From positions 372,001 through 436,000 of the forward strand of contig JAHQRK010000027.1 of assembly GCA_019828595.1 (NCBI GenBank): 64,000 bases of DNA, in the 5' to 3' direction. The translations under genes were made by a program, and so were the position numbers. Shown piece by piece: positions 21,750-33,007 of this stretch (position 1 is the first letter of the stretch; the number at the start of each line of letters is the position of its first letter). The DNA comes from Aphanomyces cochlioides (lineage: Eukaryota > Oomycota > Saprolegniomycetes > Saprolegniales > Verrucalvaceae). The notes beneath the pieces are model-generated. The model saw only the letters and a program-made list of their open reading frames with translations, was not told the DNA's origin and did not search any database.

Positions 21750-24700
21750 CTATTTGAAAAACTCAAAATGCTCCACGAGACAAATGGGACACGTGCGGTT
21801 GGGAAGACAGACGTCGTGGAAGGCGTGGCCACATGAGAGCACGACGACTTCGAGATTTCGCTCATCTAAAAACCACAACATTAACAGAGCAAGATGTCGA
21901 GTTCCTACCAGCGCCAAAGTACACAATGGGGAGGTCACATTCGACGCAATGCCAGTCGTGGAGTTGAATTTCACTGCCCCAGTCATTTCGACGGGACTCG
22001 AAAAACTGGCAAAGCTCTGTCGTGGAGAGTCCCTCTTTCATGACACCACTTTGGCCATCTCGTTTGTCTTGTTCATCGGTGTAATAGCCGCCTTCGATGC
22101 GAAACATCGCTTCCACTTGCGGGGCAAATCCCATGTGATGACTTCGGCTGCAGGACCAAATGTACGTGTCAATGTCTTCCAGCATGTGCGTGACCACTTC
22201 AGTTTGCCTACAACATTCATGAAACGCCATCGACATAGCTCGATCGTACTCTTTCTGGAGCGTCTCGAGACGCATCAGAGCTTGGTATAATTCCAGCGGC
22301 GCAATCGAAACCAACGCTGGGCATGACCGCAGTAATTCAAGTCCAAGTTCAACCCCACACGAGTCAAAGAGCGCTTGCAAAATGGCGACGTATGTCGTCT
22401 TGTCCTTGGCGACTTTGGATTGATCGGCCATGTGTGCTTCGATTTCTTCCAAGACGCAGCTAAAGAGTTCTTTTGGTGAATCAAACAGCATCATGTCTTG
22501 AAAAATGGAGCTCAAGACGGGCAAATGGACTTCTCGCTCAAGCATCGACGCGATCATTTTGCGCAGCTCGATCAATCTACGACAAAGAGCTCAATATACA
22601 TCACCAACGTTGGATTGTGTACCCTTCTGGACGAGTTTCTTGAGCAGCCAGCGTGTTCAGCACGAGCTGCAGTAGACTCTGCCACTTGCCATGAGCAAGA
22701 CAGAGCTCTGCCACTTGCGCATGGTCTAGAGCGTACACGTCGTGGCGTTTCAGGAATGAAAGGAGGATATCTTCGCTTTGTTTCTGTTCAAAGTGCATTT
22801 GGAGCCACTGGTCCATGAGACCTGCGTCTTTGCCCGTCGTCGTTGGTTTCTGCTGGAGAAGTGCTGTCAAGTAGGCCAAGTAGATGGCATTTGTCTTGTC
22901 AAAGCAAACGCTCGAGCCGAAAAGACCCCATTGAATGTTCCAAGATGTGATTTGGGGATGCAGATCAATGCACCATGCGATGGTTTGCTCGGTTCGTTTC
23001 TTCAGAAGCACGTTGAGGGCATGGAGACAGAGACAAAAGGACGACGACGGTGAGGGAAGATCCACGACTTTGCCTTCTGCGATTTTGTTGAGCAGATCGT
23101 CGCATTCCAGTGCAAAACTCTCGCTCGAAATGGCGGCGTTCAAGACAAAGGCAAGCGCTTGCGGATATTCCTGGACGCTGCACAGTTGCGCGGCCAAGTC
23201 CAAGTTGAGGTAGTTGGAGTACTTTTCAAGAAATGCTTGGATTTGCGCCTCCGACGCGACCTTGTCGCTCTTTGCGGCAATACGATAGCTGACGCCAAGC
23301 TCAGGGATGGCATGAGTGCTTTGAGCTGTCAACGTCTCGACGTAGACCGGGCCAAGCAGGACAAAGTAGGAAGAAACAAGCAAGCGGACGAGATTCCAGT
23401 CGCTACGAGTCAGTGGAAGTTCTTCGTCATCTGCTTGGGGCTGTGCCATTTTACTCTTCTTGATCTGTTCGATCTGCTTCCGTTTCTGGATGACGGCGAT
23501 GTCGATCGTGGGGTCAAAGCAGCCCACGTATGCCTGTAGAGTTGCTATCGCACGATCTAGCTGGCCATGACTGATGTAGCCGTTGGTAAGAGCGCTTGCC
23601 AAGCGAGTCAACGTGGCGGATGGCCACAAATTCAATTGAGAGGCAGCAGAGCGCACCAACTGGTTGAATTCTTGCTCAAGGTCGGGAAACGGGCGCACCA
23701 CAAGCGCTTGGAGATCAGGCAACTCGCGCATCGTGCCTTGAAGCGACCACTTCTGTTGGACTCGGGCTACAGGATAAACACCAATTTGCTTGACCACAGT
23801 ACGCTGAATGAGTTGTTTCTTGGTCTCTGACATGGTTCTCGTTGGTTTTAAAGGTGGAGACGGTTGTCGACGACGTGGAGAATGTCTACAAGCAGGTCAA
23901 GCATCAACTACAACAGTATGGCCTACATTGGCGATGTATGCTTTCCAGGTGATGACTCCTCCGTTGGCTCTTCGTCCTTCTTGGACAGAAGCCGCTTCGA
24001 TTGAAACTGGAGTTCCGAGACAAAGAGATCCGTAGCGATGGCTTCCAGCACAAGTTCTTGGTCCGAATGTGGATTGAAGACTTCTTCCTGCGGCTCTTGA
24101 CTCTCTGGGACGATCAGCCGCATGTCCTCCGACTGATCGACCGCCATGGCCAATCTAAGAGCTGAGCATTGCTTCGTTGAGACTACACTCATCCATGAGT
24201 CCAATGGACAAAAATGACAAAATTACCTCGAGGAAGAGGAACATCTTCGTCAAACGGAGGGAATTCAGGCTCTTCTTCCTCGACGGTGGAGTCGCTTGCC
24301 TTGCCAAAGTACCGCTCAGGCAAGAGCGACACAAGTTGGGACGTTGCATTTGTCAAATGCGTCTCCAGATCAACTTCTCCAAAGAGCGTCGGCGGCTTCA
24401 TTGGAACTTCACTCGGTGGTGGAAGGTTCTGCGCCCGCCACGCTTCATCAATGACTTTGTCAGTGAGCGGGAGGTCAGCTATTGTGGCTTGACGTTTGGT
24501 CAACGCTGTAGACGCCATATCTACGATAAGAACGCCACCGCTTGTCGCTTGGACGCTTTCATACAGCGGAGGCTTCTCATACAGAAAGTTGATCTTTAAC
24601 GAGAGCGTCTCTGGTTCTGACGGCGATCCAACCGTGACGGCGGCAGCTTCCCTGCGCTGCTTGAATACAACATGCGGCGGCGCAATGTCCAACTCTGGCG

Positions 24701-26317
24701 GTCTGTGCTTGAATTTTAAATGTAAAGCGACAGAGAATTCGAGCTGACCTCGTGTGTTCTTGGACCAAAGTTGCGGCAGCATCGATGAGACTTTCCAAGT
24801 CTTCCAGGATAGCAGGAGAAAGTTTGTCTTGATCTTCAGGATTTTGCTTGACATGCTCATTCCATTTGCATTGAAGATTCAGGAGCAACGCCAAGTCATG
24901 GATGTTGTACTTGACAGCAAGCTAGTTGGAACGAAAGATTAAGCCAAACTCAATAGATGGGAGACTACCTCGATGGATTTTGGGACGTCGTTGGAGACGG
25001 CGATCTCCATGAATTCAACCGCAGCGCATGCACGAACGATGGCTATTCTAGCTGGGTCACCATGCAAGACTACAAAAACTGACGCATCCAAGACCTAGAA
25101 TACCAAAGCAACTGCAATGAGTAAGCTTGGAGATTGGAGTTACCTTGAGGTCGTGGATAATACCAAGGTCCAAGTGCCACTCGACAATTTCGACGCCGAT
25201 CGGGTCAATAAGAAACAGCGCTGAGGAATTTGGTGACCAACTGATGAGCTGCGGCAAGTCTGGTGTGAAGTCCATGCTCTCGTGGATATATTTGAACAAA
25301 TGGACGTTGGAAAGATTGAGATTCTTCACAGAGATCTCTACATTTACGATTAACGGACCGACAGAGCTCGAGTTTACCTTCGCCAGGAGGTAGATTGGGT
25401 CCTTGGAAGAACAAAGTCGGTGGCGCCGACAAGGAAAAGCGTAACGTGGACGAAACAGTGCCCGTGGCAGGATCCCCAACCCAAACTCGCTTTCCAGGTC
25501 GTGTCGAGAAGACTTTATGCTGCTTGTCTTCTGGATCGACGTAGAAACAACCACCATAATTGCCTTGACGCAACTTGCTCCCGACCTACACATACGTCGA
25601 GGCTTGTACACGATGGAAATCTACCTGAACGACGCCGTTGTTTTCTGCGGCAGACAAATCCAGTATGAGCACGCGGGTTTGAGACGACACTAGCAAGAGA
25701 TCCTTTGAGCCCACTGTCGCTATGTCGAGTTGGACAATGGATGTCTCTTCCTTGAGAAGAAATTCTGTGTTGGTTGATCCAAAGATGGCAGAAACACCCG
25801 CACGTAGTGTAGTTTGGGCAACGGTGCCTCCCAAGCATGCCGAGAAAAGACGCGAGCCGGCAGCATCCCATAATAACGACGATAGTGCAAAGCCATTGTG
25901 GAGTGGATGTGAGAATTCGATCTTTTCACCGATGCGTGCAGGATCCAAGAGCGAAATAGCATACACGGCGCCTCTACTCGTACCGACAACTAGGAAGCGT
26001 TGCGCAGGACAAAAGCTCAAGCAGGTGACATGATCCTGATGGCGATCTTGTGACGCTGATGGCGGCGAGATCATCTTGAGCAAACGGAACTGGACGCCAT
26101 TGTTGTTGCCTTGCTTCTTTTGACTTCGAGCAAAGATATACACACTTCCGTTGGTCGATCCACAAGCCAAAAATCGCGCACATACATCCACACACGTGTA
26201 TTTCTTTGGACCTGGCCCTGAAGTATGTGTTCCACCGAGTACAAGCTCCTCATAAAGAAGCAAGGGCTTCATTCGACGGCGTGGTGGCAGCGCATCTTTC
26301 TCATCTGTCTCAGCCAT
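21750..26317 (-). CDS. HPS5-like (BLOC-2 / TECPR2 family) trafficking protein with C-terminal zinc ribbon
   Basis: Ten exons: 26317-25625, 25585-25378, 25337-25144, 25094-24969, 24921-24749, 24702-24227, 24182-23927, 23885-22623, 22576-21909 and 21865-21750. All introns are 39-49 nt, and the sum is exactly 1391 codons. The N-terminus is a WD40-type propeller (CVDVCARFLACGSTNGSVYI; VVGTSRGAVYAISL; TSIVQLDIATVGSKDLLLVS). It also shows GNYGGCFYVDPED followed by STRPGKRVWV, the signature shared by HPS5 and TECPR2. A Pro-rich linker and a helical alpha-solenoid follow. The C-terminus is a zinc-binding module, CVEC near HDWHCVECDLP then LSCGHAFHDVC and RTCPIC. In animals HPS5 is a BLOC-2 subunit that delivers cargo from endosomes to lysosome-related organelles. 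HPS5 is preferred over TECPR2 because of the zinc module. Start chosen at MAETDEKD, 6 codons inside the first ATG. Confidence 0.82.
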
Positions 26318-26967
26318 GATTGAAAAATATGACAAACAACAACAATATTAATATCTTCACTTTTGTATGCTTGACTCAAAAACTAAAAATAATATGGTGG
26401 TCACATCAATATCCGAGGTTAACGATTGCCCTCGATGACAACTCGAGCTTTCTAGCAAGAACATCGAGTCCTAGCATAGTTCAAAGCTGAATCCAATACT
26501 GGAAGCCTTTCCCTCTTCCCAGGACGAGATTCCATTGTCAAACTGCTTCAATTTCAAGCTCAAGGGCTCATGTCTTTTCTTGGGATAAGATATTCAATTG
26601 AAAAATCGAGATTTAGGGGCCAACAAGGCGCATCTCCGCCAGCATAGATGCAACTGCATCGAGCCTTGAAAGCATGTCGCTTGCAGCAGCTATGAACTCT
26701 GTCGCAGGCAAACCTTGGATCACATTGACAGTGTGTGATCGTCCAGAATGCACGATAGAAATAATGGAATTAATTGGATAAAATAATTCAGAAAATAGCT
26801 TTAATTGGATAAAATTTATATTGATTTCTTTCATTAATTTGTTTAATTGATTGAATATTTCACTTAATAGATTTTTCAGCCAATGAGAGATCATATAGTT
26901 ACTCGCACCGTCCAATCCGCCATTTTGTCCTGGGAGAAGCAAGCAAAGGATTGCCGCCGTCGAGAAA
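26318..26967. other. Divergent promoter region, no supported gene
   Basis: An AT-rich stretch between two divergently transcribed genes. The minus-strand ORFs at 26613-27607 are shadows of the plus-strand UBC12-like gene and its upstream region. Near 26765-26875 the motif (TTTAATTGGAT)AAAAT recurs irregularly. Confidence 0.5.
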
Positions 26968-27887
26968 ATGTGTTCCCGACTGGATCTAGCAACGCTGCGC
27001 GTGCGAAAAGACGTGAATGAGGTATGTGTTAGAGTCCTCGAAGAAGGGTTTGTCACTGGCAATGTAGCTCTCCAAGGGAAAGTTTACTTGCTCTCATGCG
27101 ACCACCAGGATCGAGTTCCCAGACGGCATTGATAATCTCTTGTGCATCTTGATTGTCATCTCCATCACGGATCCAGGGAGTCCATATACAAACGGTGACT
27201 TTCGATTCCGATTTGATATTCCTCGGACATATCCGTTCCATGGTGTGTATGAAGAGGTAGAATGATAACGTCTCACGTGATTCTGTAGCACCGCTAGTCT
27301 TCAGTCTCGACAGGTATATCTTGATGTCGCCAATTTCGCCGATCTGAGCATCTCTGTGTAGAATTTGGCATCCCAATATCGACATCAACACGGGCCATGT
27401 CATGTTTTCCATCTTGGGCAAAGATTGGCGTCCGGTATTGAGTATCAACACAATTCTCCTTGGATTACAAGTACGTCGAACTGCTCCATTGAGCAGTGAT
27501 TCACTCAGCCGTCCTAGCTGATTTTTATCGAGCCATGTATTGAATTTGCATTGAATCAAGCAGCGGCCGAAACCTATTCGAAGGACCCGGTTTTGTTTCG
27601 AAAACATGTAAGCGCATGATGTTGCCCAATTTGAAACTAACCGATCGGTTTAGGTGCAGCTAACTCTGCGCGGCGGGACATTTTTCGGTTTTGAATTTGC
27701 CACACACCCGCGACAAAAGGGATCTCGTCAATCGTTTCTGCTCTCCGAACGGCCGTCGTGCAAGCGAGAACGTGAATTGGAGCAAGAAATTCAGCACATG
27801 TCCATTTCCACACCCATTGATTGCGACATGGCCGGAGACGACAGTGAACAATCGTTTCCTCTGTTCAAGCGGCAACGATCTATGTAA
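26968..27887 (+). CDS. UBC12-like E2 fold protein with Met at the catalytic Cys position
   Basis: Six exons: 26968-27021, 27068-27242, 27289-27313, 27362-27470, 27518-27607 and 27654-27887 (228 residues, in frame; introns 46-48 nt). The fold reads like UBE2M/UBC12, the NEDD8 E2: TTRIEFPDGIDNLLCILIVI, YTNGDFRFRFDIPRTYPFH, RIWHPNIDINTG, KDWRPVLSINTILLGLQLIF, ALNQAAAETYSKDPVLF and TLRGG. HPN is kept. The active-site position, Cys in GNVCLNIL-type sequences, reads GHVMFSIL, so the thiol is absent and charging with NEDD8 or ubiquitin is not expected. The N-terminal UBE2M tail is short or missing, although an unseen 5' exon is possible. The C-terminus has an added ~60-residue charged tail ending FKRQRSM. 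A regulatory, UEV-like role is inferred. Confidence 0.85.
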
Positions 27888-28513
27888 ACCATCCAAGTGC
27901 GCCACCTCTCATATCTATCATTCTCAAATATCAAGACCATAAATTCCATCAACTGACTCGTCAAATTGCTTCATCTTGGAGGTTCGCATTCGATCAATCA
28001 TGTTTCACAAGCCGAATCAATCATCACAAGCATTACCGAGAAAGACTCAAGTTCGTTCTTCTGTTGCTTTAAGTGATGAGGCTACTGACAGTTCTTTCTT
28101 CTTCTTCCTTACGACTTACGGATAAAATCTGTCTCATTTAGCTATTAAAGTAAACACTGTAATCCGAATGAAGTTTGGTCAAATTCTTGTTGATGTGAGG
28201 ATAAAATATTTATTTATGCAGGATTTCCATTGGTGTATAAAAATTCACAGTGTAAATATGGAAATACTCATATCCGGATAATGTATATTTATCCGGATGA
28301 CTAATTGTGTATCCGTACACTGGCAAACTTCCTTGAATATGGACATGGCGTGGGGCGAGAATACATGTAGATCGACGTCTTTGTCCATGGGATGCTTACT
28401 CTCTCTTGCTTGTAGACGCAGAAGGATATCCGCTCTCGAATGGGTAAGATCGTCCTGTCTGAACTATCTCTCTGAACCGAGGACACTATAGTTTTGACGA
28501 CAATGACGGCGCT
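27888..28513. other. Intergenic, promoter region of the RagC/D gene
   Basis: No supported gene. ATCCGGATA-type palindromic motifs repeat near 28272-28300. Confidence 0.45.
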
Positions 28514-29811
28514 ATGAGCGGCGAAAACAAACCTCGCATTTTGCTCATGGGACTTCGACGGTAATCGGCCGACTCGGCATTATTCTCTGGGTATGCTCAA
28601 TGCAAATGAGTAGAAGTGGCAAGTCGAGCATTCAACGCGTGGTCTTTCACAAGATGTCACCGCATGAAACACTGTTTCTCGAAGGCACGAACAGTTTGGA
28701 CATCAAGTACATTGCCAACAACTCGTTCGTGCAATTCCAAATCTGGGACTTCCCCGGTGACTTCGACTTCAAAGGTAATTCATCACTTGATACCTGAAGC
28801 CGACGATTATGTAGACGATTTGGTCTACGGAGGACAGCTTGTGACGGAAGAAATGATCTTTGGGAATTGTGGCGCCATTGTCTTCGTCATAGACGCCCAG
28901 GTACTGAAATTCATGCTAACGAATCTCAATATGTGTTAGGATGATCCATACACTGAAGCATTGTCGCGTTTGCATGATACTGTCACGCGAGCTCATCGCT
29001 ACAATCCCAATATCTTCTTTGAAGTCTTCATCCACAAGGTGGACGGCGATCCATTCCTCTCGGACGACCACAAAATCGGTATATCCATCGTAATCCAGCG
29101 CGCAGATGCTTATGGTGGCTGTAGATTGCCAGCGCGACATTCAGCAGCAAATCACGGAAGAAATCCAAGACGGCGAATTGGACATCCACATGAGTTTCTA
29201 CTTGACAAGGTTTGTCTCTCTCGGCCGTCTTCCCCTCTTACGACGCGCTGTAGCATCTACGACCATAGCATCTTCGAAGCCTTTAGCAAAGTCGTGCAAA
29301 AGTTGATTCCCCAGCTCCCCACGTTGGAAAACCTGCTCAATATCTTGATCACGAGCTGCAACATGGAGAAATCGTTCCTCTTTGACGTCGTGAGCAAAGT
29401 GTACATTGCCACGGACAGTAATCCCGTCGACATGCAGTCGTACGAGCTCTGCAGCGATATGATCGACGTCGTCATTGATGTTTCCTGCATCTACGGGTAC
29501 ATCTTTCCGCCATCATCCTTGGAAGCTCACGCTGTTTTAGGATGAAAGACGAAGGCGATGGCGATGGACTCGCGTACGATTCCGAGTCATCGTCGGTCAT
29601 TCGATTGAACAATGGCATGGTGCTCTATCTCCGTGAAGTCAACAAGTACGTCGTTGATTCCTCCATGAAAGGCTCAAGATTCCTTCGTAGTTACTTGGCG
29701 CTCGTCTGCTTGCTCCGCGCGGAAAACTTCACGAAGCAAGGTATCATCGACTACAACATTGACTGCTTCAAGACGGCGCTGGGCCAAGTGTTCAAGCCAA
29801 GCAAGGTGTAG
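28514..29811 (+). CDS. Rag GTPase of the RagC/D type
   Basis: Exons 28514-28560, 28614-28774, 28815-28900, 28940-29078, 29125-29209, 29254-29496, 29541-29645 and 29691-29811 give 328 residues in frame. The P-loop is split by intron 1: MGLRR then [16 protein letters not shown]. Switch II reads [12 protein letters not shown], and the nucleotide-binding FIHKVDG and [19 protein letters not shown] follow. The C-terminal roadblock domain contains [20 protein letters not shown]. These match RagC/RagD, which pairs with RagA/B on the lysosome or vacuole and recruits TORC1 in response to amino acids. The protein is shorter than the human one at both ends. The divergent DYVDD-type segment at the end of intron 2 is non-coding. 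No lesions. Confidence 0.93.
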
Positions 29812-29842
29812 TGTGTGGGGAAGAATAGATATACTGCTCGTG

Positions 29843-31020
29843 TTAATGACTCTTGAATGCTCCAGACGCGAGGACGGCGATGAGAATAATGATGAGACCA
29901 AAGAAGAGGAGACAGCAAATCTTCTTGCGCCAGCTCTTCTGTGACTTGAGCGCTTTCGTCACTTCTTTGTTGCCCGCGTCGATGTAGTTGGACGCCGTCT
30001 TGACTTGGAATTCAATCTGGTCGAGCATTTCGCCTTGCTGTTCAACGAGGAGCGCCAAGTCGAGGAACATTTGATGCAGTTCTGCCACGCTCTGCTCCAG
30101 TTTGAGCACATCTTGATATTTGTCGTGGCAGTTCATGTATACTTCCTTGATGGAATCGTTGCTGCCTTGGAGAATGGCGCTCCGGTAGATCGCACCTGAA
30201 GACAACGTGACGATCCACGGTCAAGAAGCGATGGCAGCTTACCCGGATCGGCGGATCGCATGACCATGTCGATTTCCTGCTCGGACGCATCGGGCTTGAC
30301 GATCTGGACTTGGCGTTTGACTTTGTTCTTCATGTCGGATTTGAACTTTTGCTGCGCTTTCTGGTAGTCTTTCATCGTGTCCATGAACTTGCGCGTCAAT
30401 GTGGTCGACATGTTGTCTCGAATCCTACGCATTCGTCGTCATGTCCAAGCAGTCGTGAGTGGAAATCCTACCGCATTTCAGACGCCGGGACGTTCTTGTC
30501 CTTCTTCTTGTCGGCGGTCACTTTCTTGATAAGCTCCAGCAAAGCTTTCGCATGGGCGGCAATCTTGTTGGTGTTGTCGATCACGAGACACAACTCTTGG
30601 CTCACAACTAGGAAGAACCACACGTCAGCCATCGCTCCATCGATCAAGATGACGGACTCTGTTCTTCCCCGGACGCAGTTGCAATCAGCGCTTGGTGGTT
30701 CAACTCTGCAATTCGATCGGTTGCAATGCTACAGAGTTCATCCATCAGTCGGAGAGCGGGAGCAGAGTCGAGCGACGTACGCAATTTTGCCCAAGTCGGC
30801 TTGCATTTCCTCGACCTCTAGGAAAAACTTCTCCATGAACTTGGGCCGCGCGACACTACAAGATGCATCCTTCGTCAGAAAAGCTCAAGATTCCACGATC
30901 GTACTTGGCATGCTCGGGGACGACATCAATAGCCACGTCGGTCTTTCCTACAGTTTGTCGTGAATCTCGCTGCGATGACTCCCTTCCTCTACCTGTGAGC
31001 TCTGCTAATCGATCGTGCAT
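29843..31020 (-). CDS. Qa-SNARE (syntaxin), plasma-membrane type
   Basis: Exons 31020-30993, 30947-30905, 30855-30781, 30728-30658, 30607-30472, 30424-30243 and 30195-29843 give 295 residues in frame. It begins MHDRLAELTG. The N-terminal three-helix (Habc) part includes KFMEKFFLEVEEMQADLGKI and VIDNTNKIAAHAKALLELIK. The SNARE helix includes YQDVLKLEQSVAELHQMFLD then LVEQQGEMLDQIE, where the Gln is the zero layer. It ends with a basic patch (KSWRKK) and a single tail anchor ICCLLFFGLIIILIAVLASG. It mediates vesicle fusion at the target membrane; closest in pattern to syntaxin-1/SYP1. It converges with RagC, the stops being about 30 bp apart. Confidence 0.92.
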
Positions 31021-31119
31021 GGTCAAGTCCGTCGAGAAATGCAACCAAGATGGTGTCGGCCAGCTATTAATAACACTCGACGAGGATGCGAAGATCGCCA
31101 TGGGTTTCATAACCGACAA

Positions 31120-32922
31120 TCAGCCGTTAAAGTTTTCCTCATCCAGCAAGAACTGCATCAACTCGTCGTCGCTCTTGATGGCATCGCTCGTGACAACAGG
31201 CCGTCGGATTGCGCCTTGCTTTTCTTTCCGCGACGCATCGAGGCCATCTTGAGGCTGAGGAATCGTCGCAGTTGTCGCGCCGCCGACGTCGTGGATCGCG
31301 AGGTCGGCAAGTAATTTATCAACGGATCGGGTCATGGGTGTGGATCGGTGAAGAACTGGCGTTTCGTCTTCGAGATCTTCTTGGATGGAGCTCGTTGGTG
31401 CCATTGCATTTGCGTTCTCAGGCGTCAACTGGAGGACAATCACCGACGTGTTATCTTCGCCGCGGCGCTCCTTGATGCAGACGCGGATTAATTCCGATGC
31501 GATGGCTTGGAGATTTTCGCCTTTGGCTAACATCGTCATGACAATCCCAGCAATGCTGCGGTTGTCCAGCGCTGCATACAAGCCATCGGACGCCACGACA
31601 ACGACGTCGCCAGTTGGACTTAGGCTCCACTCGGAGATTTCAGGAGCCGCGGAGATCGCATCGCCAAAGTGTTTCTTGATGTCGACGTCGCCAAATGTCC
31701 GAGTGACTGTGAGTTGACCAAACGTCCTGTCGTTTGTGATGAAGCCGCCTAGAGAGCGAAGTTAGTCCAGCAGCTAGGAGCCGTTCTGTGCCTTTGCTGG
31801 CGACGAGCGCTTGTTCCTCGACGTCAAGCGATCGATGATCTCTCGAGAGCTGAACGACGTGCTTCCCTCGGATGAGTAGAGCCCTAATGCATCAACCTCA
31901 GTCCTTCTAGAGTCGCGTGGCCATGCCTGGAATCGCCGACATTGGCGCAGTAGATTTTGTCGAGGCCGTCAAAGAGGATGCAAATGCAAGTACTGCCAGA
32001 TCTACAGGATTTTGCCACGTCATTCGATTGAAGTATTCAACTTACGTGTCATTGCGCGCGACAGCCCACTTGGTGAAGTCCAAGTCGACGTCTGTGAACG
32101 CTCGCCACAGCGATTCCCTACTTGCCTTAAGCTCGCTGAGCAGGATGAAGGACGTACCGCGGCGATTTATCCCTTGCAAGATGAGCGCCGATGGCAGAAG
32201 GGAGCGTTCGGACGAGGAAATTGGCGCATTCGCTACCGGCATGGCCATCCGCGATGCAGTAGACAGCAGGATGAAAGCCGAGCATGCTTGCACTATCGCA
32301 CTGGAGTTGTTCCACGCAGACGTACGCATCTTCCATGACATCTCGAGCGCCGACTGACGCTGCACCGGCGCTTCTGCATTGTCCAACAACGACTTGCGGC
32401 GAGTCAATATGGTATTTCGCCTCAAGGTGCTGCAAATGCTTTGAGCGGAGTTCCTGTGCAGACACAAGGCTCAGCAAGACGAAGAGGATTGCGACGCACC
32501 CAGAGATTTAGCGAGGAGTCGCTTCCTCTGCGGAGAAAAGAGCGGCGGAGAGCGTGGAGCACCGCCGAGAGCGAGTACGACTTGGACCAGCCGCGTTCGG
32601 CTCGCTTGAGCATCGGGAGATCCATCTGCCGCGTCGAAGGATCGCAGAGAGAATGCGGAAACGTTCCACAGCATCGGACGACCGGTGGATTCACGCCGTA
32701 CTTTGGGCCGACGATCAATTCAATTGTCGTCGGGTCCTCTGGCAGTTCCAATTCCGGTGACGGAAGCAGATCGACGATGATGACAAGCTCACCAGAGCTC
32801 TTGACGAGTGCCTCGAGTGTGATCTCTGGCCATGGATGGAGATGCCAATGCAGACTTTCGCGGCGAAGCGTCTCAACTTCGAGACGAACGCGCTCGACGA
32901 CGCCTGTCGCGGAGGTGGCCAT
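31120..32922 (-). CDS. UBC-fold/PP2C fusion protein phosphatase
   Basis: Exons 32922-32500, 32453-32158, 32135-32046, 32001-31927, 31883-31792 and 31748-31120 give 534 residues in frame. Residues 1-140 look like a UBC/RWD fold (IELIVGPKYGVNPPVVRC, then WSKSYSLSAVLHALRRSF); no cysteine sits at the E2 active-site position (TRQMDLPML). The rest is a PP2C metal-dependent Ser/Thr phosphatase: GARDVMEDAY, IADGHAGSE, ANVGDS then RALLIRG, LSRDHRS, LTVTRTFGD, ASDGLYAAL and RGEDNTSVIVL, so the metal-binding Asp residues are present. Introns 31884-31926 and 31749-31791 use GC donors (AG|GC). The join 32157/32136 needs a 22-nt intron, so an indel there is the alternative. The C-terminus has an acidic tail. 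Confidence 0.82.
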
Positions 32923-33007
32923 GTTGGTGTTTGACAGCAGTTACAGCAGTTATTGACCATCGGTTTCATGAAACACAGACAGAAGTATGGCATTACTGAT
33001 GGAGGGA

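Noticed and set aside
21454..22290. 278-codon plus-strand ORF
   Set aside because: Antisense to the last exons of the HPS5-like gene for most of its length, with no family resemblance.
23834..23885. A separate gene starting at MSETKKQL
   Set aside because: A 41-nt intron at 23886-23926 joins this frame to the upstream exon without a stop, and the whole gene then closes in frame, so one gene is the simpler model.
26613..27607. Two minus-strand ORFs of 149 and 184 codons
   Set aside because: The plus strand encodes a spliced UBC12-like gene across 26968-27887 with clear motifs. The minus frames are shadows or upstream sequence.
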